Source: Pseudovirgaria hyperparasitica
Taxonomy: Eukaryota; Ascomycota; Dothideomycetes; Acrospermales; Acrospermaceae
Assembly: GCF_010093815.1 (NCBI RefSeq)
Contig: NW_022985551.1
Location: forward strand, 6,832 to 70,831
Reading direction: 5' to 3'
DNA: 64,000 nt
Shown here piece by piece: positions 8,352 to 20,677 of this stretch; position 1 is the first letter of the stretch, and the number at the start of each line of letters is the position of its first letter. A model generated the notes under the pieces. It did not search any database. It saw only the letters and a program-made list of their open reading frames with translations, and was not told where the DNA came from. Both the position numbers and the translations under genes were made by a program.

Positions 8352-10979
8352 ATGGTTCGTGGCGGACAAAGAGGCCGTGGCGGACAAAGAGGCCGTGGCG
8401 GACAAAGAGGCCGTGGCGGCGGAAGGTCGTTCAGTCGTGGTAGAGCTACACCACGTAAGTACCGATGGAAAATATTTGTAACTGTGAATTCATCGTGACC
8501 CAGGAAACCCTCACTCGTTCTCGTTGCACGATGAGGTATCGAACACTGAAAGGCAACAACACTACTGGTCTCAGGACACAAAATTACGACATCGGACTGT
8601 TCCCTTTGTAATGGCCGGTGTGTTGGACGAAGCTGCAAACACGCAAGACGAAAAGGCTGCCAACACGAAGGAGAATGAAGGTCCCAATATTTCTTTGTGT
8701 ACTGATCCAGCCAATGTGTCTGGCCCAAGCGGATCAATGTCTCAGCTGAGTATCTCACCTCCCGAGAAACCAGTAAGACTACGGCACCCTTTGCATTCTC
8801 GAACATCGCCATTAGTCATCCGCCACTCTGCGTCTTCGCTCGCGCCTGTGGTTTCTGCTTCAGCTGCTGATGCATCGACTGCTTCCCATGGCTCGTCGCG
8901 CCAGGAAGTCATCGAGGAGAGGTGCATTGCCAATAATATAGCTTTACAAAGTCGAGATGACACCATGGACACTATCCTTTCGCGTAGTCCGACGCCAGCA
9001 GCATCGGACTCGAGTGAAGACATCGTCGTGTTCAAGGGACGGGGTCACACATCAGTCTCAGCACCTCTTCCACCACGACAAAAAACCGTGCCCACGTCTG
9101 GAGACATGGTACAGTATTCGAAATATGATGAGAACAAGTGCGTGTCTATTGACAGAGCCTTCAATGTCCGAGAGGGAGATACCCAATCATGGGATGTCGG
9201 GTCAACACCCTGGGAACATAGGAGCACACCTGGTGTTGGCTGGGCGAATGACTACATCTTTGCAGAGAAACAGCGAAAGACAAAGCGGTCTGCTAGGAGG
9301 GAAGATATTCGAAGACTCGAGCAGACCCGTGTCCTAGCGGAATATAAGGCTCAGCAGGACGCAGTTCGAGATTACATTGAGAATATACAAGCCCATGATG
9401 ATGATTCGGATGACACTCCGATGGTGACGAAGTCCGTTCAACCCAGTGACACAAAGACTGTCAACTTTTCTGCAGGTAATCATGAATCTACAGCCCTGGA
9501 TGGTTGGAATGAGACGACAATACGCGATCTGGATGATATAAGTACGTCTTCAGATGTTAGTGGGGATGTGGTACGGATTTTGAACAAGCGTATTCGGCCT
9601 AGTGGTGTGCAGTATCTCGTGGTCTATGAAGAATCTGGGGTCGATGATGCCTGTTGGTTACACTCTTCGCATCTGAACCGGCCCGCTGAAATTGTTCTGG
9701 TCAGAACGTATGAGCAGGAGCATGATGAAACGCTCGCACGGCAGCTCGTCTCGGAAAGTACTGATAGCGATACTCAGGGAAGACAGTCTGAATATGAGGC
9801 TGCAGGCTCTGACGATGACGTCGATGGCTCGGTCGACTTGGACTTGGATGACCTAGAGTATGAGGATACATCTACAGGGCGCCACATTGAGAGCCTGTCG
9901 GATGAAGGTCTTGCCAGGATCCTATCGGTGCAGCAATCGCTCGGACTTGATACCGACGAAATCGTGCTTTTCGACGATGTCTTCGGTAGCAGGGCCATTT
10001 CTGACCATACATCCAAAAGCAACGTAATCCTTGCCAACAAAGCTTCTAGTGGTAGAAGCAATAAAAGACGGCAGAGAGTTGGCTTCTTTCCAGATGCATC
10101 TCTGATGGCAGACATGCTTGATGAGGATCCATACAACGCATTTGACGTCATGGACTTCGAGAGACCTAGTCTGAAGCCGAAGAAAAAGGGTCGCCGTAGC
10201 GACCCTGCCTTAGATTTATCAGACGAGGAACTGGCAGCTCAAATCCAGGCATCTTGGGAGGATGATAGGAAGAAGAAGAGTCTGAAGAGGATCGAACGAC
10301 AGCAGATGCATAAAGAAGGTCTCATTGGAAAAAAGAAGAACAAGTTCAAGATAGAGCAGAGTCGATCGGAAGAGCCCCCTTCGTGGAGTGAACTGAAGAC
10401 CGCCATCGAAAAATTCCTCTGTTCCTCTGAGTCGTTGTACGTGTGCCACCATTCTTTTGTTGTTCATTAGTTAATATTGTCAGCTATACCTTTCCAGCGA
10501 CGCTGTCGAAGACGGAGCGTATCTTCGTCCATAGCGCTAGCCAGATGTTCGAATTGGAATCTACGTCGAGAGGCAGTGAACGGGCTGGGAATCGCCAGTT
10601 GACCGTCACCAAAAACTCTTGGACCATTGATGCCAATCACGATGAGTACTCACGGAAGCTTAGTCAAGTGCAACGGAAATTTTTTCATTCGGACATGAGA
10701 CCACGTCTAGAGGGTTTGGGTCGTAGTGTGAAGCGTGGTATGCGAGCTTTTAAAGACCCAGTTGGGAAGCACAAGGACCAGCTCGTACATGGGGCTACGT
10801 ACTCGACCGGGGAGATCGTGGGCTCGAAAGCACCCGAGATTGGACAAGACAATAGAGGTCGAGCTATGTTGGAGAAGATGGGGTGGACAAAGGGGGATGC
10901 CTTGGGTGCTTATGACAACAAGGGATCGACTGATCCTATCGCACATCGTTTCAAGGCTGGTCGAGCTGGTTTGAGATAG
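8352..10979 (+). CDS. SQS1: SQS1-type R3H and G-patch protein
   Basis: Likely cofactor of the DEAH helicase Prp43 in splicing and ribosome biogenesis, as known for yeast Sqs1/Pfa1. Exons are 8352-8454, 8504-10436 and 10484-10979 (843 aa). The N terminus is an RGG box (MVRGGQRGRGGQRGRGG) made from three perfect 18-bp repeats. A long acidic, disordered middle follows, with conserved patches such as FNVREGDTQSWDVG and DDVFGSRAISDH near the basic centre. An R3H-like region spans about 690-760 (FYTFPATLSKTERIFVHSAS, FELESTSRGS), and the C terminus is a G-patch (RAMLEKMGWTKGDALGAY ... KAGRAGLR). The start is chosen because it gives the RGG box directly. Domain order matches the Sqs1 family. Confidence 0.9.
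8359..8412 (+). repeat. 18-bp tandem repeat coding RGGQRG, 3 perfect copies
   Basis: Three identical in-frame 18-base units at 8359, 8377 and 8395 encode the RGG box at the start of SQS1. Their identity at third codon positions points to recent duplication or homogenisation. Confidence 0.95.
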
Positions 10980-12085
10980 ACTCTTTGGCATGTTGAAACT
11001 AATTAGACATACAACCAGCTTTCTTGGTCATAATCTTGTCGATTATAGGTCCCTGTAATATACCAAATCAAAGTCTTGGTTTACACAATAATTAATCCAA
11101 TTTTTTACTTATAGACCGACTCTTCTAAGTATAAAGGGTATAGAGAGAACCATAGAGGTATGATATTATAACTTAATTGAAGTCCTTGATTGGATATTCT
11201 CATAATTCATATAATAGAAGATAATGTTCTACATGTGCCTTGATATTTTATAGTCTATTATGGACTTAGATTAAATAAGATGGAAATACGACTTGATCGC
11301 AGAGAAGGGGCACGTGTTTGGTAATTCTTATATTACGGACTGATACTGCTGGTACTAGCAGTTTGTGACTCTGGAAATCCTGCATCCACTCCGTTCGGGT
11401 CACAGTCACAAGCTTATCAACTTCAGAGGCGTTCTAATCTTTCCGTGTCACCTGCCTGGCACTTTCTATCATGATGCTGCTTGTCATCCAATGGGAGTTG
11501 GCAGCTCTTCCTCCGAATCTTCCAGGCTTCGATGTAACTGGCTCAATATTCGGTGTTTCGGGACTTGCTATCGTTGGTGACTGTTCCAACGTCGTACCTG
11601 TTGAGGAGTCAGATGTGGCTTCGATGTTTCCAAGGATGCGAAATCGGTTACACCTCTAAGACAAGTTCACAGTGCTCCTTCATATCCGTCCTCAGTTGCT
11701 CGAGATTTTATTCCATTGATAGTAGAGTTATCTTTTCTAGAATTAAACTTAAGTAAAGAACTTTATCATCTTAAGTATTATTATTCCTTTACTATTATCT
11801 TTCTCTTCCTCTTATCTTAGTTTGCTTTCCCATTATGTTTAGCTTTAGATAAGGATATCTTTTACTAGAAGTTTTAAATATAATTGAGATCAAATTAGGG
11901 CTAGCCTAGACTTAAATTCCAATAAGTATATAGATATAGAGAGCGTTCCTAGGTTGCCTCAAAGTCATTGATCAATAGGAAGATTCGTAGCCAGAGGACA
12001 GCGAATGAAAGCGCCTGAAGTATATCTTCGTAGACCTATCTATACTTGTCTCTAACAAATATCATTATAGTGTACTCATCATACT
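10980..12085. other. AT-rich gap with no recognisable gene
   Basis: Between the convergent ends of SQS1 and the AAA ATPase. Two parts (about 11040-11300 and 11690-11960) are strongly AT-rich, with a more balanced middle near 11350-11690 that has short open frames but no recognisable protein. It may be an old repeat insertion degraded by RIP; I cannot name a family. Confidence 0.5.
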
Positions 12086-14610
12086 TCAGCCGCCCCGCTC
12101 TCCAAATTCCTTTGCCCAGTCCTCAAATTCCTTTAGACCCTGCTTACTAACACTAGGTCGTATCGTAACAAGACTAGCCTTGAAATCCTGTATTTGAATG
12201 GGCCTTATTTCATCCATCGTCATATGTAAGAGCTTCTCGCCTAAGCTTCGAAGCGGACCCATCGCAGCGTCTTTCGCGAGCGCAGTTATGTCAGAACCGG
12301 AGAACCCTGCTATGGGTTAGCAAGTGTCTTGGGCATGAGTCAACAAAGTCATTTGGCTACCCTCTGTTAGGTCTATCAGCTCATCCAGGTCATCAGGCGA
12401 CAACCCATGTTTCTGATGGCTGAGTAGCGTCTCCAGCTGTGTTCTTCGTACGTGTCCTTCAGGCAGAGGAATGTACTGCCTTCGAACAAAGCGCCTTCTT
12501 GCTGCCTCGTCGATATCCCATGGGAGATTAGTGGCGGCTAACACAAGTACCCTGCTTGCGTCTCCGCGTTCTTTCTCCTTTTCTGTCTGCTCCCTACCTG
12601 CGGCGGCTTTGGCGAGATCTGACCACGCTATCAAAAACTCGGTCTTGATGCGTCTGGTTGCCTCGTGCTCGCTTGAACCCGATCTCGAGGACAGGAGCGA
12701 ATCAATCTCATCGACGAAGATGATCGATGGGGCGATGGCTTTTGCTAATGCGAAGAGGGCTCGAACGAGCTTCTCAGACTCGCCTAAAAATTTGCTGGTC
12801 AGACTGCTAGCGGATATTGCAAAAAATGTCGATCTGGACTCGGTCGCAACCGCACGCGCGAGCATCGTCTTACCAGTCCCAGGTGGACCGAACAGAAGCA
12901 TGCCACGGGCGGGTTCCCGAAGACCCATGAACAAGTCAGGTCGCAAGAATGGATATACTACAGTTTCCTTCAGTGCTGCCTTAGCGATGTCCAGCCCAGC
13001 AACATCGTCCCAATGCACCTCATCACCTTGTATGACGATCTCATTAAGGATCTGCTTAGCTGCAGCTTCGTCAATACCCCTAGGTAAGGTTTTCAGTATT
13101 CGCTCAGTCTCAGCCTGCCATTTTGCAGATTCAGCGGCTGTTTCTTCTGTAGACATGTCACGGTCGTCTGATGACGATACTGAACATCTACTTTGCGAAT
13201 GGTTTCCTATGGCAATAGTCTCCAGTTTACCGGACATGTCTAGACTGCTGACAGAGTCTTCAGATGGATTGCGTGGCCCTCTCCTAGGATATGATCCAAG
13301 TGGGGGTACGGCTTTTCGTCGCCCCTTGCCAATAGGCGAGGAGACATTTGGCTCCGAAGGTTGAGAAGTATCCATCGTAGACTTGGTGGCATGCTCGACA
13401 TCTGGTCTAAGCACTGGCTTCGGATACTCCTTTCGATAAGACAGAGGCTGGACTTCTTTTCTGACTGGCTTCGATAGGCCGGGATTCGACGATCGCTGTA
13501 AACCCAAGACGCCACGTGGGTGGCTGACGATAGCAGGAGGTAGACTAGCCTGTAATGTCCTATCGCGGCGATCATGGGTATCAGTCGATCTGTCTCGCGT
13601 GGGAGGGATTTCCGGTAATTTCAGCCCCATACTTGGACGCAGGGAGTAGCCACTCGACTGTCGAGAACCCTGACTTGGCATATTGCCGTTAGCCCTTGAT
13701 CTTTCTACATCAGATAGGGACGATCGAGTGGGGCCAAGACGGGCTGTTGAACTATTTGCAGATTCCGAGGCACGGCTGAGTAGAGGGGGTGGTGGTTGTG
13801 TGGGTCCCCAGGCTTGTGTTGCGGCCTTCGAGGAGGCAGCAGGCGGTTTGCTACGCAGCGTGCTTACTAGGGTCGGCGGTGGACGTGAACCATCTTTACT
13901 AGGCCTGAGGGTCCTGAGCATCTTTCCTCTCTTCTCAGGGCTGGGGGTTCTAGAAGGTCTCTGGTCTGTACCTGATTTGGAGGTCGTGGCAGTCAGCAAC
14001 GGGGGCGCGTTAGCAGCGTGGGAGTTGCTGAAAGGTCCCGCTCCACCGTTCAGCGATGCTCCTGACACTTGCCTGGGCGCGACAGAAGGCCTTTTTGGAA
14101 GTGGAGGCCTCGATAGATCAGGATAAGTCATTGGTGGTACAGTTCCGCCTCCTAACCACCCTCTCTGAACTTGATCAGAGTGGTCTGATCGACGCGAACT
14201 ATCAGGTAAAGCTGGCGCTGGGAAACAGCCGACGGTATTCTGTGATTCTGTTCCGCCTCCTTTGTCCTCTCGACTTTGTTTTAGAGCCTCCAACAGGTCA
14301 ACTCTTTCTTTGCACTGTAGCTCTAACTGATGCAAGGAGTCTCGTAGGGCCTTTTCAGTTTCGGATCGCGGCTGATAATTAGAGGGTATTTTGTACGCAT
14401 TGTGGTAGTATATCTGATCAAGGGCGCTCCTCCACGAACGTAAGGCCTCCGCTTCGTTGTTCTGTATGACCATAGAAAGCATGATAAGCAGAGTACAACA
14501 ATATTTTACGTGTATCTCACCTGGCTTTCGAAGTATACAGCTGTTGAACATATTAAGTAGCAGTCGTCATAGGTCTTCTGCATAGCAGAAGATGATTTGT
14601 TGCGAATCAT
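12086..14610 (-). CDS. SAP1: AAA ATPase of the SAP1/fidgetin-spastin-Vps4 group
   Basis: A meiotic-clade AAA ATPase related to yeast Sap1. Exons on the minus strand are 14610-14521, 14461-12361 and 12306-12086 (803 aa). The N terminus forms MIT-like helices ([20 protein letters not shown], then [20 protein letters not shown]), followed by some 400 residues of Ser/Pro/Arg-rich disorder. The AAA domain begins near residue 515 ([16 protein letters not shown]). It has Walker A GPPGTGKT near 555, pore-loop [11 protein letters not shown], Walker [25 protein letters not shown] with arginine fingers, and a C-terminal Vps4-type helix ([16 protein letters not shown]). The start at 14610 is provisional; 14583 is the next methionine. 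Substrate is unknown; oligomer remodelling is the family role. Confidence 0.88.
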
Positions 14611-15168
14611 TGGAGTCGGATCAGGGTGTTCAGAGCTGTTTGTAACGGACGTGATGGACGCTTGCAATCACTCAGGGTATGGCTTCGTAAGACAAGAGGC
14701 GAAGTCGCAGGACAGACATTAGCATCGTGAGAGCACACTTTCACAATGCCTCGCTTGATCGTTGGGTAATCGGTCGCGTGTAGTGAGGATTGCACATACT
14801 CGAACAGGGAGGGTTACGTGTGTTTCGGTAGAGTTGGGTGGTTAGGCACAAGGCTGCGAGTGACGTAATGCTCTCTACACGTGACTTTGGAGGTTTCAAT
14901 ATGCATAGTTAAATTGAAGCTTTCGACCCCTGCCGCTAAAACGATGCGCTCAACGTCAGTCGTTCATCTGGCTGCAGTGTTCAAATATTTCGAGCGTTGC
15001 TCTCCCATCACCCGATGAATGCGACATATTAGAACGTTTTTTGGCTTATTCGACCGTCAGCTTCTATTCGCATTCCATCTAAATCAGTGTAGACGTGGTT
15101 CGACCCTCGTTTACGCCCGCGTCGCATCACAGGTCTCGTTCTCCAACGCGACCGATACTGTGACCATA
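14611..15168. promoter_or_regulatory. Divergent promoter with TGACGTAA and CACGTGAC sites
   Basis: Between the AAA ATPase and the kinase-like gene. TGACGTAA (14861-14868, ATF/CREB-type) and CACGTGAC (14878-14885, a bHLH E-box of the Cbf1/USF type) lie ten bases apart near the centre. The motifs are visible; function is inferred. The kinase-like gene could begin as far upstream as 15019. Confidence 0.5.
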
Positions 15169-16359
15169 ATGCGCTGTGCAAATATTCGGCGGCTCCGAGT
15201 AGGCTGTCAGGCTGATCGGCGCATAACTACGAGGATGCAATCAACACTTATTGGCCGTTCTGGTCGTGAGTACAAACGAGCCGCAGTACTACATTCCCAT
15301 CCTAATAAGTCCGAACTGGATATTCGCCTCGCAACGTGGGTTTGCCAATCGTCAGTTCTCAGTCATTATTGAAACAAAGGCTGAGAGGGAAGAAGCTACT
15401 AGCTCGGATAACCAATTCTTCGTCCTGAAACCCGTCTCGTCGTCCGTCTTTGGTCACTTACTCGAGTTCAGCAAAGAATTTGGCGATAATCATCACCTGA
15501 GAACCCACGTAGACTATAACGATAAGGAAAATGTTGTTATATACGAGGGTTTCACCACCGATGTGCTTTCCTTGGTGAAGAATTATCCACCTCTCCCGCT
15601 CAAGGTACGCAAGGCAATTCTTCAGGAGGTCGGGTGTGCCCTAAGGGACATGCATGCAAAGAATTGGATACACCTTGGTATAATTCCGTTCATCGAGCTT
15701 CGTTTGCTATTGCGCTGCTAACCATAATGCCAGATGTGAAGCCAGATAATGTCCTTGTTAATTGGCACATAGACAAACAAGGGCAATTTCATCTCCAAAA
15801 GGTAGCATTAGGTGATTTGGATGTCGCTTTGAAGCTAGATAATGAGAAGCTCTTCAACCATAGGATAGGGAACGTGATGTGGCGCAGTCCAGAAGGCCAA
15901 CTAGGAAAGGGTGTGGGCAAGCATTCCGAGGTGTTTTCATTCGGACTCCTTGTAAGTTGAGCTTCAACGATGCTAGAACAGATATGCTGATTGAAGTGCC
16001 AGTGCTTCTATGTCATGACTGGCGTTGAATGGCTCCACGCCGACTTCGCCACGCTCGAGGTTGAACCGGAGTCGGTGATTCTATTCAAGTTGCTTTCGGC
16101 CTTCGGACCTTTACCAGATGCGCTCATGAAACACGTCAATGATACTGAATCCGCGGAGCTCTTGAAGGCCCTATGGCAAGCGATATCAGAGGACGAAACT
16201 AACGAATCCTTTGATAGCTGGTCGTCAGACACGTTTCCCAACCTCGATAGCGAGGTAAAGAGACTGATTTTGAGGATGACGAACCTCGATCCTTTGCAAA
16301 GGGCATCAATGTCGGACATCATGGCCGATGCGTACTGGAACTTGAAGGATGCTAAATGA
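15169..16359 (+). CDS. Divergent protein-kinase-like protein (HLD/DLD variant)
   Basis: Exons are 15169-15335, 15388-15677, 15734-15951 and 16003-16359 (343 aa; other in-frame starts are 15019 and 15235). The fold is kinase-like. FFVLKPVSS gives the VAIK lysine (Lys70) and WIHLDVKPDNVLVNW the catalytic loop, with Asp153, Lys155 and Asn158 kept but Leu in place of the HRD arginine. LGDLDVALK stands at the DFG position (DLD), SPEGQ at APE, and SEVFSFGLLCFYV and RMTNLDPLQRASM mark the C-lobe. The glycine loop is weak (GRSGREYKRAAVL). I recall similar fungal proteins, but no characterised function. Retained K, D, N and D suggest nucleotide binding. It is divergent from the AAA ATPase. Confidence 0.8.
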
Positions 16360-16982
16360 GGAAGGACGGCGTTTGAGTCTAAATCTAGATACCCGTTATC
16401 ATGGACTGACTGGTGAGGATCCTTATTTGAGTTTGATCATGCGTGAAACACGACTTCTGTGATTTTCAGAGGGTTTCTTAGCCTAACCACCTAGGTTTTT
16501 ATATATCGTTCCTACAGTAGACTCTTTATAATTGTTGATTCAGATCCAATAAGCAGAGTGACGAACCGCCGGTCGCGGGTAGTTTCAGTGATAGGCAGCG
16601 CTCATTAGATAGCTATGTACAATTCGTCTTGCGCTGCTCGGTCTACTCCCGGTACATATATCGTACAGCTTGAAGCACTCCGTCTGCTCCAGATCGCCCC
16701 TTTTATTGTTTTGGTAACCCGATCCTGTGTATATGAAGCTATATGTTGTGAATACCACATCAAACAGAATTCCTACCAAACTGTTCCTATTAATGGATAT
16801 GAGGTATGCTGAAACCGAATTCGTCCACTTGAAATGAACACGTCCTGATATGCCACCTAGTTCGGCATCTGGTGGTGATTAATCGGTGAGATGCGACTGC
16901 TCGAGGAAGATTTGAAAAGTATTAGGAATTGGTGGAGCTGCCACATCCATGGCTAATATTTGGGATCGACGTGCATAAACCA
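16360..16982. other. Convergent intergenic region
   Basis: Between the 3' ends of the kinase-like gene and the mitochondrial carrier. No conserved frame or RNA gene is seen; it likely holds both 3' UTRs. Confidence 0.45.
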
Positions 16983-18270
16983 TCATGCTTCGTTGCGCGA
17001 AATGAAGAAAGCCTTGGCCATTTCGTATGCAGACCTGTGATTATCAGCCAACGCCAGATCCTATCGTCAGACTGTCACTTACCAGCATATTGCAGTGCTC
17101 GGCATGGTGCTGATAATTCTCGGCTTCCATCCGCGAAAGAAACCTTTGAAGCCGTCTCGTTTATTTATGACAGCAGCAGCTTGCCATAAGCCTGACACAT
17201 TACGAAGCTCAACATCTGTTGCACTACCTCTTGTTTGTAGAAGTGTCTTGATGACATCTAAAGGTGTGGTTAGCCCGGCGGCAAGGCCGCCAGCCAGCCC
17301 ACCAGCGGTGCAGTGCGTGTACGGATCATATCGACCTGTCGGGTTCATGAATTTGGACATGGATTCGTATGCCATGAATTGAAGCGCGGTGAAAGGGACT
17401 GTCATGCATAAAGTCGTTGGATACGAAACGTAGAATGCCATTAGACCTTCTTTGCGAAAGACTGACCTGGCGCATTGAGGTAGAGATCGATATTCAGATC
17501 CATGAAGTTGCATGCGCTGCTTGATAACTGAGATTGGTCAGCTAGCATATGTAAGTAGAGGCGGCTACGTACCATCAAAAGGGTTCATCAAGGCATCACT
17601 TGCTATCGTCGCCGCTGCTCCGCTTGCCGCTATTGCAATAGTCATTACGAGTACCTGGTGAATGAGTTCGAGGAACGAACCAGCTGCTAGCGGATGATGC
17701 TCTTCTTGTCCGCCTTCATTTCCACCTAGAGCGTGTTTCACTGCCTCGTATGACGCGAAATATACGGCGTGCGCAGGACCTATGTCTTCTCATCAGCTAC
17801 CACTGCCCTATTCTTGATGTGCCCTGTTACTAACCAGCACCGACAACGACACTTGACACACCCCTCCACATGGCTCTAAATCCTTCCGCTCTTGATATCG
17901 TGACCATCGCATTTGAGATCCCGGAGTATACGGCGGAGGGAGAAGGGTTGATGACTTGCATCCGAGTCTGTGTAGGTGAGCAGCGGTCCGGAATGATTTC
18001 ATATCCAAGCGTACCTTGAGCAAATCTATGGGATACATGACGGAGTGTTCCTAAAAGACACGTATTGTTAGCGCAATGGGAATGTCGTTCATGGTGGCAC
18101 CTACGGCGATGCCTGCGAAAGCTCCTGCTACCATATTCGCTGACAGTGAGAAATTTGACGGTAGAGACTCATAGCTGGTGTGTAGTCAGTACATACAAAA
18201 TCGTGAGAAAGTTTGATCAGGTCGCGCACTCATATTCCTCAGACAGAGGAAGGCCTTCATGAGTGGCCAT
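16983..18270 (-). CDS. MRS4: Mitochondrial iron carrier, mitoferrin (MRS3/MRS4 type)
   Basis: Inner-membrane carrier of the SLC25 family that imports iron for haem and Fe-S synthesis. Seven exons on the minus strand: 18270-18230, 18174-18105, 18050-18015, 17967-17835, 17779-17573, 17527-17083 and 17034-16983 (327 aa). The three carrier repeats show YPIDLLKTRMQ, PFDVIKQRMQ and PLDVIKTLLQTRG. Other blocks include ANMVAGAFAGIAEHSVMYP, GPAHAVYFASYE, GAAATIASDALMNP and TAGGLAGGLAAGLTTP, which are typical of mitoferrins. Exon 3 is only 36 bases. The start follows directly from MATHEGLPLSEEYDYESLP. Metal specificity is inferred from family resemblance. Confidence 0.92.
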
Positions 18271-18905
18271 AAAATTCAAGGCCGAGGTAATAGTGGTTCC
18301 TGGAGTCGCGCGCGCGAGCAATTGAGTATTTCAAGCTGGCGAGCTGTTAAAGATTGGGAGCTGTTCAGGCTGACCTCGGAGATTGGGAAACGAATACAGC
18401 TGGATGATGTTATTGGGATGTGGTATGTGGACTCAATTAGGAATGCGTGAAGGTTGACCTGAGATTTTGGGGGTGCTTTTTGTTTGCTGGCGATACCTAG
18501 CGTCAGCTAATGCGCTTGCTTGGCGTCCCGGATTGCTCGCAGAGGTACCGAGCGGATGTAGATACGTATCACCATGGAAGTTCACTCATCTCCACGGAAT
18601 TTTGGTTTGGATTATAGAACAGCGACAGATCGGCTAGATCAAGTAAATTATAATGAGCAGATGAAGCAGGCAACAACACAACCTCATTCTCATCGTGCAT
18701 TAGCTATTAACAGTTCATATAGACGCACAGTCTATAATTTAGTACGCTACAGTTCAGACTGTTTCGTGTCCAAACAAAGGATTGACGAACACATCCCTTG
18801 GGCATTGCCGTCGATAAATATACGTCGGTGATTCAAGACGCTCGATGTGAGCGTGGAAGTGCCTCTGAAATTTGAGTAGCCTTGAGGTTTCGTAATGGCT
18901 CATAT
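18271..18905. promoter_or_regulatory. Upstream region of the mitochondrial carrier
   Basis: This lies between the 3' end of the AsnRS gene and the start of the carrier, both on the minus strand. It should hold the carrier promoter and the AsnRS 3' UTR. No motif or frame stands out. Confidence 0.4.
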
Positions 18906-20677
18906 TTAACAGTCACAATGCTTGTACCATCGCGGGAACTGAACCGTGTCCCTAATATTCGTAACCCCGGCAAGATAGCATATAAATCGGTCGAAGCCGA
19001 GTCCAAAACCACCGTGTGGCACACTACCATACCTTCGAAGATCAATGTACCACTGGAGCGAATTTACGTGTGCGGGCTGTGAGCGATTGGCTTCTTCAGA
19101 GTCGATGTTGCTGGCTTCGCTTGAGAACGCTTGCATGCCATGATCCTGCATAGCAGCCTTTAGCTCATCGAGGCGATGCTCACGCAAAGAACCCCCGACT
19201 ACTTCGCAGACCCCCGGGAGTAAAAGATCAAAGCAGGCGACTGTAGGAGCCCTGCTTGATGTACTTTCATTCGAGGGTAGCATGTAGAATGGCTTTATGT
19301 TTCTCGGATAGTCTGTGACAAAAACTGGTCCATCAAAAGCCCCAGCGCCAATTTGGTCGCCGGTCAGCCACTTTTCGTGCTCGGCTTGTAAGCCAGAGCC
19401 AAAACTAGGCTTGAATTCGAAGTTGACGGTACCATTTGTTTCCGCTTTCTGTAGCATATCGATAGCTCGATGGTAGGTAATCCGAGGCCAATGCTCTTTC
19501 AACAGAGCTTCCCATCTTAAGCCCAGCACCTCGCCCGAGACACCCTGGTCGCTACTGTCCTTACTTCTTTTATCTGACCAGGCAAGGAGTAAGTCTTCGC
19601 CAACCCAGGAATGCTTCAACTGTTTAGTCAAAGATCGCATGAGGTGTTCGACAATGTCCATAATCTCATTGATGTCTTCAGTGAAGGCGACCTCAGCTTC
19701 GAGCATGTAGAATTCACTGAGATGGCGAGGGGTATCACTCTTCTCAGCACGAAACGTTGGCGAAAGCGCCCAAACGCTGCCTACAGCCTGTGCCAATGAC
19801 TCTAAGTGTAACTGTGATGAGACAGTGAGGTACTTCGGCGTGCCAAAATAGTGGCTCAAACCACCTTTGCTGGATCCACTACTACTCTCCTGCATGGAAG
19901 GTGATACAGAGAAGACCTCACCAGCGCCTTCGCAGTCACTAGATGTGATTAATGGAGGATGTGTTTGTGTAAAGCCTCGTTCAGCGAAGAAAGTGGTGAT
20001 GTGCCCAATCAATTGAGAGCGAAGTCGTAAGAGCAGTGAGTGGAATGGTAGACGTGATCTGAGATGGGGAATTGTCCTTAGGAACTCCGGCGAGTGGTAC
20101 TTCTTTTGAAGTGGATTCTGCATGACCCTGGCGTCAATAAAGACCCCGGTCCAGCCGGGTAGAGACTCACGGCAGAATCATTGTCACCGGCAATGCGCAC
20201 ATCTTGAGCATACAACTCATATGATTGTTCTTTGCCTGAAGGGGAAGGTTGCCATCGACCGGTAATGGTGACTGCAGTGCCCGTGGAGAGTCTTGCATAA
20301 GAAGGAAGTCAGCACAGCTCCAGCGTTCACAGCCGTGCATACTGTTGGACTGACCCTTCTGCCTGCTCCGGTGTCAAGACAGCTTGTAGTGATCTGAGGG
20401 AGGAGCCATCGCCAATGGCTGCGAAAGCTACGCGCTTCTGCTTACGAATTGAGCGAACGAAGCCGTTGATGGTGATGGCACCGTTCGGAGGCACACCCGC
20501 GGACTGTGTATCTATGCGAGAGCCGTTGGCAAGGAGAGATGCTATCTGTGGCCGGTGGAAGAATGAGGACTGACGCGAAGGGTTGTGAGCTGTTCGCAAC
20601 CGGCGTGGTAGCGACGAGTGTAGTAGGATCGACCGTCTGGCGATGGGCGTACGGAATGCTATTGTGAATCTTTTCAT
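18906..20677 (-). CDS. SLM5: Asparaginyl-tRNA synthetase, mitochondrial
   Basis: Charges mitochondrial tRNA-Asn. Exons on the minus strand are 20677-20355, 20291-20171 and 20117-18906 (551 aa). An Arg/Ser-rich presequence (MKRFTIAFRTPIARRSILLH) suits mitochondrial import; a longer in-frame start exists at 20824. An OB-fold anticodon-binding domain (about 60-160: ITINGFVRSIRKQKRVAFAA, VTITGRW) precedes the class II core: motif 2 near LSPTFRAEKSDTPRHLSEFY, then FVTDYPRNIKPFYM, GVCEVVGGSLREHR and motif 3 GGFGLGFDRF. The protein ends FPRWYKHCDC. Presence of a presequence and similarity to Slm5 favour the mitochondrial rather than cytosolic enzyme. Confidence 0.93.

Noticed and set aside
8339-8812. 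157-codon minus-strand frame with PPRPLC repeats
   Set aside because: Antisense of the SQS1 RGG repeats and N-terminal exon; no domain.
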